A program made the position numbers and the translations under genes. This document shows positions 59,501 through 64,000 of a DNA stretch of 64,000 nt, in pieces; position 1 is the first letter of the stretch; every line of letters starts with the position of its first letter. Where the stretch lies: assembly GCA_030248065.1 (NCBI GenBank), contig JASAMV010000944.1, positions 1 through 64,000 of the forward strand, in the 5' to 3' direction. This stretch comes from Rhynchonema sp. JSB1_4 (lineage: Eukaryota; Nematoda; Chromadorea; Monhysterida; Xyalidae). A model generated the notes under the pieces. The model did no database searches. It saw only the letters and a list, made by a program, of their open reading frames with translations, and had not been told where the DNA came from.

Positions 59501-61067
59501 AGACCAGAAATTTGGCATCCGGACAAAAAATATCGCGAATAAAGCTGGCCCTATTCGTGGAAGGGGAGGCTGGAACCGGTAAACTCCGGTATGTTTTTAA
59601 TTAACGAACAACAACTTCCTGATCATACCAAGGAAGTCGTTTCCATTCATTTCCATGTCTGTTGCTATGTATTTTCAGCTGTTGGTCAGAAAGGCCGCCT
59701 GGCCACATTTGTTTTCTCGGTTACAAACACGAAGCCTTCAGATTTACGGTTGATTTTAGCTGCAACAGTAGTGCACCCAAGCCAACTAGTCAGTCATGTC
59801 GTGGCTGATGCAGCAGGTGACGCAGAAATCCTTCGATCGCGAAAGCAACACGTCCAACTGCAACGAGAGCGGCATTGTTGTGCCGCAGTTCGAGCGCGCC
59901 CTGCTGCCCGACTATAATATCGAGCGACCGCGGTCGTGGGCCGACGTAACCGCGGCATGTCGACTGAGTGGTTATCGTCAGCTGGGCACACGACAGAACA
60001 CCTACGAATCGTCGAAAGTGTCCACGCCGCCAATGACCCCTTCGTTCAACACCAGTGCATCGTTCAGCTCCTACCGTAGTCCGGCCGGGCCGGTCGCGGT
60101 TGCCGTTCGTCAACATCGACTGTTGCAGGCCGGTAACTCGGCTGATCGCCCGCAACGACACGGACGCACCTCGGTCAGACACCGATACGAGATGACCGCG
60201 GCGTTTCTCGAACCGCAACCGCTCAACACACTCATGTCGGTCGGTGCACTGTGCGGGCGTTGTGGGGTTTGAGTGTGGAACGTATTGCGCGCTATCTAGT
60301 AGCTGGCGGCGGTCGGTCCGAATGCATCGGACTTGATGCCGGTGATGGTGTCATGCGAGATTCACCGTAGTGCACACACTTGGCAAAGAGTGCAAGTCCC
60401 ATTGACATGTGGTTGCATTTCAGTCGTTTGACCGTTGTGCCATTTGTATTCATATAACAATAACCAAACTCCACCGCCACCCCTTCACCTGCAGGTGTCG
60501 ACCGACATTCTGCGTGCGTCTGGCTACAATCAACCATTCAAGAATCTGCTCTCGTCACGGCGCACGTCTGAAAACCGTCAGGTATGAGCCTCATGTACTT
60601 TCTTAATCTTTTTCTTGTCAAGCCCTTGCAATCTGTATCATTGCATCATCAAGCAGTGCACCACAGGCCCTAATCAGTTCTGCTCAACTTTCTGTAAAGG
60701 GCCGAGGGCATTTTCACAATATCGTTAACGTGGGGGAACAGAAGCTTCACTGGTGTAGGATGCTGGTGTGACATTCCGTGACGAAAGCTAATGTTTCACC
60801 CAACAATGCTTGCAGTCTGACAGTGGTCGTGCGGCGTCGGTCGACGGCAGTGTTGTCGGTGGCAATCGTCTCTCATCCACGGCACCCACAACCGAAATTG
60901 ATGACTCACATGGTTGGTGGTGTTTCTGTTGTGTTTCTGCTTCATATATTTTTGCAACAAGATCGGAAACATTTTCATACTGTTTAGGTGTACTGCTCTG
61001 TGTTGCAGATACAGTATGCCTGAATTCTATGACGATGTTGATCTTTGTTTTCGTCCTTCTGGAATAG
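23564..61067 (+). CDS. Very long gene for a serine-rich, probably disordered protein of unknown function
   Basis: I do not recognise the family. Exons: 23564-23816, 27029-27199, 27469-27533, 44804-44902, 46986-47086, 47180-47206, 47739-47810, 48369-48395 (weak), 54891-55316, 59814-60239, 60495-60581, 60816-60912 and a possible last exon 61009-61067. Phases agree at every junction (2, 2, 1, 1, then 0 repeatedly, then 1), which is the main evidence that this is one gene; the total is about 636 residues. The product is rich in S, T, R, Q and P with no membrane span or catalytic motif until a short hydrophobic stretch in the doubtful last exon. Recognisable pieces are DLWQEANQFTHSIADKRLL, DWHLEVLLPTYNP, SDEAMPVTGPGGRRLRKDR, PMYRQVAIDSLHDSPYYEPF and ALLPDYNIERPRSWADVTAA. 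Possibly a cytoskeletal scaffold, by composition only. Intron 3 is 17.3 kb and contains two genes on the other strand. Introns are full of inverted-repeat elements. Confidence 0.68.
24032..24312. mobile_element. MITE, GTATTGGTCGCACAATGAC family, copy 2
   Basis: It has the same TIRs as the copy at 20211 and is in the same orientation. It shares CAATGACGTTGCGTTGCGTG and CCTGCGGCAACG. A short A-box-like TAGCACAATGGTTAAG lies near the right end. It is in the first intron of the long gene. Confidence 0.88.
24462..25167. mobile_element. Foldback element, 'CGGAAATATTTCCG' family, with a nested insertion
   Basis: The ends GGACTTAGGTTGAACATTG and ATGTTCAACGTAAGTCC are inverted. The interior has several GGAAATATTTCC palindromes. 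A second element (24595-24929) is inserted in it. The right half has the segment with GACGCCAGCAACGGCC, the reverse-strand version of a segment also seen near 29.5 and 53.05 kb. Confidence 0.8.
24595..24929. mobile_element. Nested element with GGGCGCCCTT ends and 3-bp target duplication
   Basis: Its inverted ends are GGGCGCCCTTCGTCATAGTG on the left and CACAATGACTAAGGGCGCCC on the right. The interior is made of inverted copies of GGAAAATGGAAATG. The 3-bp sequence GTA lies directly outside both ends (24592-24594 and 24930-24932), consistent with a PIF/Harbinger-type target duplication, though that superfamily usually targets TWA. Confidence 0.85.
25170..27028. other. Intron sequence without recognisable features
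   Basis: This part of the first intron of the long gene shows no element with paired ends, no tRNA and no supported exon. It is moderately AT-rich. Confidence 0.5.
27898..28248. mobile_element. TA-target element, TATAGTCCARCCAC family, copy 1
   Basis: The left end TATAGTCCAACCACGAACTC and right end GAGCTGGTGGCTGGACTATA are inverted repeats that continue through CATGAGACGAC. The interior is almost the same as the element at 62292-62653 but in the opposite orientation. A TA duplication is consistent with both flanks. A short frame inside (LFLKLAWPHS..., FQLADLNLLRAYANSS) is shared by both copies but has no transposase motif. Confidence 0.9.
29225..29733. mobile_element. Foldback element, 'CGGAAATATTTCCG' family, complete copy
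   Basis: The left end GGGCGGACTTAGATTGAAC and right end GTTCAACCTAAGCCCGCCC are inverted. About 510 bp long; the arms consist of repeated CACGGAAATATTTCCGTG-like palindromes, so each arm can fold on itself as well as on the other. The centre has the segment with GATGATGACAAAAGCCAGCT, shared with copies at 25.0 and 53.05 kb. Confidence 0.85.
30030..30500. mobile_element. Foldback element with near-perfect TIRs of about 48 bp
   Basis: The left arm starts CGGAGTTTTCCACTTGAAGC and continues CCCCATGAATAGAGTCCTCC GGGGCTTT; the right arm is its exact inverse over about 48 bp. Inner repeats of AAGCCCC/GGGGCTCT follow. No clear target duplication is visible. It is related in its ends to the element at 59225-59591. 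Confidence 0.85.
30501..31964. other. Intron sequence without recognisable features
   Basis: Part of the 17 kb intron of the long gene. Nothing with paired ends, splice-paired exons or RNA-gene signals was found. Confidence 0.45.
32531..32710. repeat. Direct tandem repeat of about 90 bp
   Basis: Two copies share TATGTGTCAAATG, CTAATTGTGTTTTTCCAATT and GACTT. The second copy is interrupted, with the tail TATTCAAAGTATCATGACTA appearing after extra sequence. Confidence 0.7.
32940..33182. mobile_element. TA-target MITE, TATAGTAAATTTC family, copy 1
   Basis: The left end TATAGTAAATTTCCAAATTC and right end GAATTTGGAAATTTACTATA are inverted and extend about 58 bp through CCCCATAGTTAATGTCA. It sits in the string ACATGGG-TA-ACATGGG, so removing the element with one TA restores a regular repeat, which is good evidence for the insertion site. 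Confidence 0.88.
33985..34060 (-). pseudogene. tRNA-like remnant
   Basis: On the minus strand TAGCGCAACGG fits an A box, CTTTTAA fits a lysine-type anticodon loop, and GGTTCGAGTCA fits a B box at the right spacing. The acceptor and anticodon stems do not pair well, so it is not a working tRNA. It may be a tRNA pseudogene or the head of a tRNA-derived SINE. Confidence 0.45.
36980..37240. repeat. ACTGCAT inverted-repeat element, degraded copy
   Basis: TTGGCCTTTTTCACTAGACTG followed by CATAGACTGCAT, later matched by CATGCAGTCAATGCAGTC in the opposite orientation. The left end is homologous to the inverse of the right end of the shorter copy at 43626-43770. Confidence 0.6.
37695..38853 (-). CDS. 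Hypothetical protein with a 26-bp intron
   Basis: I do not recognise the family. Exons, reading leftwards: 38853-38742, 38715-38539, 38474-38269, 38228-37695. Phases 1, 1 and 0 match and give 342 residues. It starts MADKVLHDKLRTEF at an ATG just downstream of a GGCGGC-rich leader. The first intron (38716-38741) is only 26 bp but has a GT start, a pyrimidine-rich end and AG; without it the frame breaks soon after. The product is soluble, with YNPPPKAPEW near the start, VRARCATCQ (a CxxC pair) in the last exon, an acidic EEDEEMDSD patch, and a proline/glutamine-rich tail ending PQQQPDSAQ. No signal peptide or membrane span is seen. The whole gene lies inside an intron of the long plus-strand gene. 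Confidence 0.72.
38716..38741 (-). other. 26-bp GT-AG intron
   Basis: On the minus strand it runs GTAATATTTTGCC...TTTCCAG. It joins codon phase 1 on both sides and reconnects two open frames. Confidence 0.7.
39391..39396 (-). promoter_or_regulatory. Poly(A) signal of the acidic-protein gene
   Basis: TTTATT on the plus strand gives AATAAA on the minus strand, about 42 bp after the stop codon at 39438. Confidence 0.6.
39438..41030 (-). CDS. Hypothetical acidic, hydrophilic protein
   Basis: Family not recognised. Exons, reading leftwards: 41030-40937, 40824-40684, 40372-40246, 40080-39938, 39823-39716, 39631-39438; phases match (1, 1, 2, 1, 1), giving about 268 residues. The start is uncertain: MTSMPLAHNLDAQ in the first exon is the best candidate, or the exon at 43163-43271 comes before it. 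Pieces: PDPPSPRRELDVQLQPEIDY, LLDESRSESGSPTKSD, VKGVEKLTAAVQ, a basic stretch RVETRRKANRGAR, then very acidic MSDDEEDV and DEEEVDDDGGDV. The last residues are aromatic (FNFFNFF), an A/T-run effect. Alternating basic and acidic blocks suggest a nuclear or nucleic-acid-linked protein, by composition only. The acceptor of the third exon lies inside a 125-bp tandem duplication. The gene is in an intron of the long plus-strand gene. Confidence 0.62.
40370..40619. repeat. 125-bp tandem duplication covering a splice acceptor
   Basis: Copies at 40370-40494 and 40495-40619 differ at only a few positions. The unit begins TGCCTGAAAAGTCTATGAAA and contains AAGTCGTCTCATGAG, the sub-terminal motif of the TATAGTCC elements. 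The minus-strand acceptor CTTTTCAG of exon 40372 lies in the left copy, and an identical acceptor exists in the right copy. Confidence 0.9.
41055..42260. repeat. Cluster of inverted repeats with CCTA microsatellites
   Basis: Repeated blocks: ACCGTAAAATCTAAAATACA followed by AGGGGGGCTG (41060, 41278), its inverse (41560, 41860), (CCTA)n tracts (41160-41210, 41585-41612, 41757-41790, 41885-41935), and an element-like pair TACCGTATTCCCTAAAATAG (41788) / CTATTTTAGGGAATACGGTA (ending 42233). C and G runs are frequent. I read it as two or three foldback elements inserted into one another, partly expanded. Confidence 0.7.
42040..42120. repeat. GGCCGGGCC tract inside the inverted-repeat cluster
   Basis: Tandem GGGCC units with both orientations present, similar to those in the neighbouring element at 42470-42783. 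Confidence 0.7.
42470..42783. mobile_element. Inverted-repeat element with GGGCC-rich arms
   Basis: The left end AGATTAGGATCGGGCCGGGC and right end GGGCCGAAGCCTGATCCTAA TCT are inverted. Each arm is a run of GGGCC units; the centre is ordinary sequence. Confidence 0.72.
43163..43271 (-). CDS. Start exon with a polyglutamine tract
   Basis: ATG at 43269-43271 reads MSASG, about 12 glutamines (CAG/CAA mix), then RGQTGAFTQSSTSTGAPFGG, and ends at a good donor (GTAAGAGG) in phase 1. It is probably the first coding exon of a minus-strand gene. The acidic-protein gene 2.1 kb downstream is the obvious partner, but its next exon would need phase 0, so an exon between them is missing or they are separate genes. 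Confidence 0.5.
43626..43770. mobile_element. ACTGCAT inverted-repeat element, short copy
   Basis: TAGACTGCATAGACTGCAT at the left is matched by ATGCAGTCTATGCAGTCTA at the right; more inverted TGCAGTC units lie between. Outside the right arm GGGAAAAAGGCC matches, inverted, the flank of the degraded copy at 36980. Confidence 0.75.
43771..44803. other. Intron sequence without recognisable features
   Basis: No exon or repeat is supported up to the acceptor of the fourth exon of the long gene. Confidence 0.45.
45516..45756. mobile_element. 241-bp TA-target foldback element with CGTGCACG arms
   Basis: The left end TACAGTACCGGGTGCAATTC and right end GAATTGCACCCGGAACTGTA are inverted and continue for about 48 bp (TAGGCTGAAAGTTGAAGTCG). 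The arms end in runs of CGTGCACGCG. TA flanks are consistent with a mariner/pogo-type target. Confidence 0.88.
46355..46945. mobile_element. 591-bp foldback element flanked by TTAA
   Basis: The left end TTAAAGTGACCCTACAATTG and right end CAATTGTAGAGTCACTTTAA are inverted; the arms extend over about 220 bp each through GGAGCCCACATATTTTCACA and GAGGAGAAAAAATGAAAAA. Only about 150 bp separate them. TTAA at both ends is compatible with a piggyBac-type target, although the end sequence is not the usual CCC. Confidence 0.88.
47215..47581. mobile_element. TA-target MITE, TAAAGGGCGTGTCG family
   Basis: The left TAAAGGGCGTGTCGAACGTC and right GACGTTCGACACGCCCTTTA are inverted repeats; ACCTA/TAGGT continues them. 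It lies just after the 27-base microexon of the long gene, 8 bp from its donor. Confidence 0.87.
47912..48187. mobile_element. TA-target MITE, TATAGTAAATTTC family, copy 2, with a possible exonised arm
   Basis: TATAGTAAATTTCTAATTTC at the left is matched by GAAATTAGAAACTTACTATA at the right. Nearly the whole length is an inverted repeat around CAAGCTTGCG. Its left arm carries TTTTTACAG followed by an in-frame reading TQGNSRSKSSRQQAQHTVNM and a stop, in the phase left open by the exon at 47739-47810. Confidence 0.87.
49524..50433. mobile_element. 0.9-kb foldback element with GCGCGTTAGC tandem arms
   Basis: The left end TTAGGCCGCATTCACAATGC and right end GCATTGTGAAGGCGGCCTTA are inverted. Both arms hold many copies of GCGCGTTAGCGTGC and CGCTAATCAGC in both orientations, and the motif CATTCACAATG recurs between them as if end motifs had been duplicated inward. 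The centre (49690-50150) is unique sequence with no transposase motif. Confidence 0.88.
50434..52910. other. Intron sequence without recognisable features
   Basis: Part of the large intron upstream of the exon at 54891. Open frames such as 51947-52210 have no known domain and no paired splice sites. Confidence 0.45.
52918..53325. mobile_element. 'CGGAAATATTTCCG' family element, degraded copy
   Basis: It starts GACTGAACACGGAAACCGG and contains CACGGAAATATTTCCGTG, the GATGACAAAACCCAG segment and, near the right, GAAACCGGAAATATTTCC. The right end is eroded, and unrelated GGCTTAGGCTTAGGCT and CGGGCCTGAATCGGCC sequence lies inside. Confidence 0.65.
53595..53738. repeat. Hairpin with 33-bp arms
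   Basis: ATAATTCGGACAACATGCGC AAGTCGGTCATTAT is followed 77 bp later by its inverse with one base missing. The loop contains TTTTTGAGCGCGCGCGCT. Confidence 0.85.
53860..54180. repeat. A/C-only low-complexity tract
   Basis: Nearly 300 bp with very few G or T, including long A runs and CCCCCCCCCC. It looks like a low-quality assembly stretch or an extreme strand-asymmetric simple sequence. Confidence 0.7.
55317..56815. other. Intron sequence without recognisable features
   Basis: Only a short duplicated TTCCACTTTAGGTG unit near 55460 is notable. No supported exon. Confidence 0.45.
56815..57002. mobile_element. Tigger/pogo-like MITE
   Basis: The left TACGGTCAACCCTCTTTGTA GTGACAT and right ATGTCACTATAAAGAGGGTT GACTGTA are inverted repeats bounded by TA. 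CAGTCAACCCTCT-type ends with TA targets are typical of pogo/Tigger elements. At 188 bp it cannot code for a transposase. Confidence 0.85.
57252..57778. mobile_element. hAT-type non-autonomous element with perfect 8-bp target duplication
   Basis: The element is 57260-57770 (511 bp). Its ends are CAGGGTTGGGC and GCCCAACCCTG, flanked on both sides by AGCTCAGT (57252-57259 and 57771-57778). CAGGG ends and an 8-bp duplication are the signature of the hAT superfamily. The arms are made of AAAACGTTTTTT-like repeats; no transposase frame is present. Confidence 0.93.
57785..59220. other. Intron sequence without recognisable features
   Basis: The frame at 57919-58200 is open for 93 codons but lacks splice signals in the phase needed by the surrounding gene and resembles nothing I know. 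Confidence 0.4.
59225..59591. mobile_element. TACCGTAGTTTTCCGG foldback element
   Basis: The left TACCGTAGTTTTCCGGTTAC AGCCCC and right GGCTGGAACCGGTAAACTCC GGTA are inverted, with TA at each edge. GGGGCTATTCG / CCCTATTCG repeats follow inwards. The end sequence is similar to the element at 30030-30500. Confidence 0.75.
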
Positions 61068-62290
61068 TTTTGTTCACGCCCTCCGCAACAACCAACAAAC
61101 TCGGAAACTGGACATTAGTGTTTGCTAGTGGCCTTACGAGATTTCATTGAGATTATTTATTGTTCTGTCTGTTGCGGTATAGAGACCGATACAAGTAATC
61201 ATGGCATTAAGCTCCGTAGAGAGCTAATCGTATTCGACATCACACCGTAGTGATAACAACTGTATGTAAAAACAAGCAAGAAATATCAACGAAAGAAGCA
61301 CAACTTATCCAAAAAAAGTAATAATTTTAACGAGTTTAGGCACATTGTACTAGTATCATATTTTGATAGATTCTTTGCTCCTCTGTAAATATTAGTCGTC
61401 ACTCAAAAGTCACGCAAAGCATCAGCGTCGTAACCGGAAACATATGCGTACCGGTTTCAGTGTGAGCTGCTGATCCATGATCCAAAATGGCACACAAAGT
61501 TAGCAAGCATTTTCGTGTTCGGAACATGCTGGCCTCTGTCGTGGAACATTTTGTTCCATAAAAATTTTGAAAGCTGAACACACTAATATGCACCCAACAC
61601 ACAAATCTACAGCCTAAGTTTTTCGTAATCAAATCTTCGTCGATGTCAGCCTGGCCCGTGATCTCTGCCTCGCAGCAATCAGAAAGACTTTTAACGCTTG
61701 GGCTGATAGACCGGTCATTTGGCGCCAGTCTTTGTGTGTGAGACGTATCACGCTTCGAAATTCGATTTTCACTGCTCACTTGTTTTCTTTAAAGTTCGGA
61801 GGACTTTCTGTGGCAGGTATGTATGCATCACGGGATCGATAGCATTTTAGACTCCGCTGAACCAACACGCTTCATGCTGGCGGTTTGATTTCTCAAACTA
61901 CAATAGCAGAGAAAGACGGCACAAAGCGCCCCGAAAAAACGATGCATATACCAGCCAAGGAGACAGCCAGGCCCGCCCACGCCTGACCGTCGCGACGGGG
62001 TTTATGATGTGCAGCCCAAACGCTTATATGCGTACCGACTGTTTATCGTATTGAGATCTTCGTCATTAATCTCTCCCACGGCTACAAAGACCGCCCTTCC
62101 CCTACGGCGCCTCCTGTGTCTCCTGTGGTTTTCGCGTTTTTCGTCGGAAATTCAAAAAAACTTTTCTTTCTGTGTGGCTCCATTTTGAAATGAGCTTCAA
62201 TTTATTTCACACATTCTTTTTGTCTGATGTTTGCTCCGTCTTCGTGATGTCTCAATTCCAGTGCATACACACATTGTAGCTTCGATACTC
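61068..62290. other. Spacer after the long gene
   Basis: No clean AATAAA is seen close to the proposed stop at 61067. The minus-strand frame at 61399-61779 (126 codons) has no recognisable domain. I would not call a gene here. Confidence 0.4.
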
Positions 62291-62291
62291 G

Positions 62292-62653
62292 TATAGTCCA
62301 GCCACCAGCTCATGAGACGACTTTTTTTAAAGCTTGCTTGGCCGCATTCAAAAATGCTCCAGATACACGTGTTTTCGCAAACAAAAGAAAGAGATTGGCT
62401 GAGGGAGATGATGACAAGTTCCAGCTGGCTGACCTCAATTTGTTGCGTGCTTACGCGAACAGCAGCGATGTTCAGCACACAAATGTTTTGGGAGTCAAAA
62501 GGGAATTTACGCACCGAGTGGAGAGCGTGTTTTTAAAAAATACGTGCGTTTCTCTTTCTTTCATTTCCGAAATACGTGGAACCAGAACATTGTTGGATCC
62601 GCACAAGCCAATTTCAAAAAAAAGTCGTCTCATGAGTTCGTGGCTGGACTATA
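62292..62653. mobile_element. TA-target element, TATAGTCCARCCAC family, copy 2
   Basis: It opens TATAGTCCAGCCACCAGCTC and closes GAGTTCGTGGCTGGACTATA. It is about 95% identical to the reverse complement of the copy at 27898-28248 by eye, so both moved recently or have been homogenised. Confidence 0.9.
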
Positions 62654-64000
62654 CGATGCAGCGGTAAACATGTGTCATGATGCGATTTATGCCGAGGCAG
62701 TCACGAAATGGTAGCGAGAGTGCTGCAACAGCGCCCAATCTATCACTCATCCCCGCGCTTTTGACTATCCACCCACACCTTTCCGAGTTTACTGCTTCCG
62801 AAAAAACTTTGGCATCAACGTACATAGGTAGGTACAGGGCGGCAGCAGATCATCATGCATGCGGTCCTGTTCCATGTTTATCCAACCACGCATGCTTGTG
62901 CCCGAATAATAAAATGACTATTTCCCTTTTTCTTCCCCTTTTGCCCACTACCATACCAAAAATCACAGAACCACAAAACACGCTCCCGGCCGGATGCATA
63001 AGCTTGCATCGTATACGGCAATTTCCTGACCTCATAACTGGACAGCACGCGCACTGTTTTCGTTCATTTTCGAGGTGCTTGCTGCAGCCTGTCTTTCTAC
63101 TCCATCAGGATGTGCTGGCACATTGCGGCCACTTTTGGGCTGTGTAGTCGCCTTTATCGTCCGAAAGAAAGACGAGTCGTGAAGAAACGATTCCGTGTCT
63201 GAAACTCCCACAAGTTAGAATGACATGCAGCCCCATACACAAGTCAAAATAACTGAATGCATGCGCGCGTACTAGCCCGCGTGCGATTCCAGTTTGGATA
63301 ACGATAAGAAGCTCTCCCACGTTCCAAATTGCCAATTTTGAGCGCTGAGATGTCTACCCTCCCTACTGCTTGCGATGCCGCACAGTTATGGCACACTGTG
63401 TGTGTGTGGCACCGCGCCCTTCCCGCGCTCTTGTAATCATGGACGGATAAGACGAACAAATTTGCACATTTTTTTGCCCCAATGATGCTGCTGCAAATGT
63501 GTTAGTGTAGCAGCCATGTTTCGCGTGAAACGACTGACCCCATGTGCACATCAGCTCATTAGAAAGGAGGGATGAGCTTGAGCACGAGGGGCATTTGTTG
63601 GTCGTACTATAACTCTTGCACTTTCTGATGAACGCCCCACCGTTGCCAATTATAACCGGTTGCAGAACCCAGCACTTTTTCGGTTTTTTATTTGCTGATC
63701 GATAAAATACCCTTGAGCTCATTCAAGAAAATCGTAATGCGTGTTTGTCACACCTGTTGCTAAGCTGATGTTGTATCGCACCACGCAGCAGCTGTCACAT
63801 TTCGCACCACATGCTGTTTTGAATTGGCTAATTCTTTAGTAATGCGCTTATTTTCGTGAACAAATTAATGTTTGCTTGGTCTGTACAGCGTTTCAGGAGA
63901 GGAGAGGATGATATGATACCCACACACTGTACTTGAACGGAATCCCCACACATGTGCGTGCCATAGGTACAGGGCTATGTATGTAGTTGCTTTATATGTA
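62654..64000. other. Right end of window, no gene recognised
   Basis: The frame 62677-63147 is open for 156 codons but has no known motif and no splice partner. A short GT run lies at 63396-63407. Nothing else is supported. Confidence 0.4.

Noticed and set aside
59790..60218. 142-codon minus-strand frame
   Set aside because: It is antisense to a phase-matched exon of the long gene.
61399..61779. 126-codon minus-strand frame
   Set aside because: No domain, no clear splice sites, and an ordinary length for chance in a 64-kb window.
62677..63147. 156-codon plus-strand frame
   Set aside because: Composition and lack of motifs or splice partners give no support beyond length.

Overview
This is a window of animal nuclear DNA. 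Genes are split by GT-AG introns (a few GC-AG), coding density is low, and the introns and spacers are packed with short inverted-repeat transposable elements. I see no bacterial operons, CRISPR array or rRNA. An ionotropic-receptor-like gene suggests a protostome invertebrate, but I cannot name the group from sequence alone.

Left part (1-16 kb), four recognisable genes. (1) Minus strand, 36-1946: the amino-terminal third of DNA polymerase eta, running off the left edge. (2) Plus strand, 3087-7704: a 15-exon multi-pass membrane protein of the STRA6 retinol-receptor family, about 670 residues, first exon not found. (3) Minus strand, 8009-11610: a 13-exon PLP decarboxylase of the glutamate / cysteine-sulfinate family, 515 residues, in which the usual PLP-binding lysine appears to be missing. 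(4) Plus strand, 12741-15823: a seven-exon ionotropic-receptor-like protein, about 428 residues, with a clear poly(A) signal. STRA6-like and the decarboxylase are convergent. Polymerase eta / STRA6-like and decarboxylase / receptor are divergent pairs.

Middle and right (16-61 kb): one very long plus-strand gene is spelled by at least 12 small exons between 23.6 and 61 kb, nearly all with matching splice phases. It encodes a serine-rich, probably disordered protein that I do not recognise. Its 17 kb intron (27.5-44.8 kb) contains two unrelated minus-strand genes: a four-exon hypothetical protein (37695-38853) with a 26-bp intron, and an acidic hypothetical protein (39438-41030). A polyglutamine-encoding exon at 43.2 kb may belong to the latter.

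Mobile DNA: about twenty short elements with terminal inverted repeats (TIRs) can be delimited. They include a hAT-type element with a perfect 8-bp target duplication, a Tigger/pogo-like element, several TA-target families, one TTAA-target foldback, a 3-bp-target element nested in another element, and several long foldback families with palindromic cores. No transposase gene was seen, so all look non-autonomous. Several tracts of long homopolymers and one-sided base composition look like low-quality assembly, so frame breaks near them should be treated with caution.
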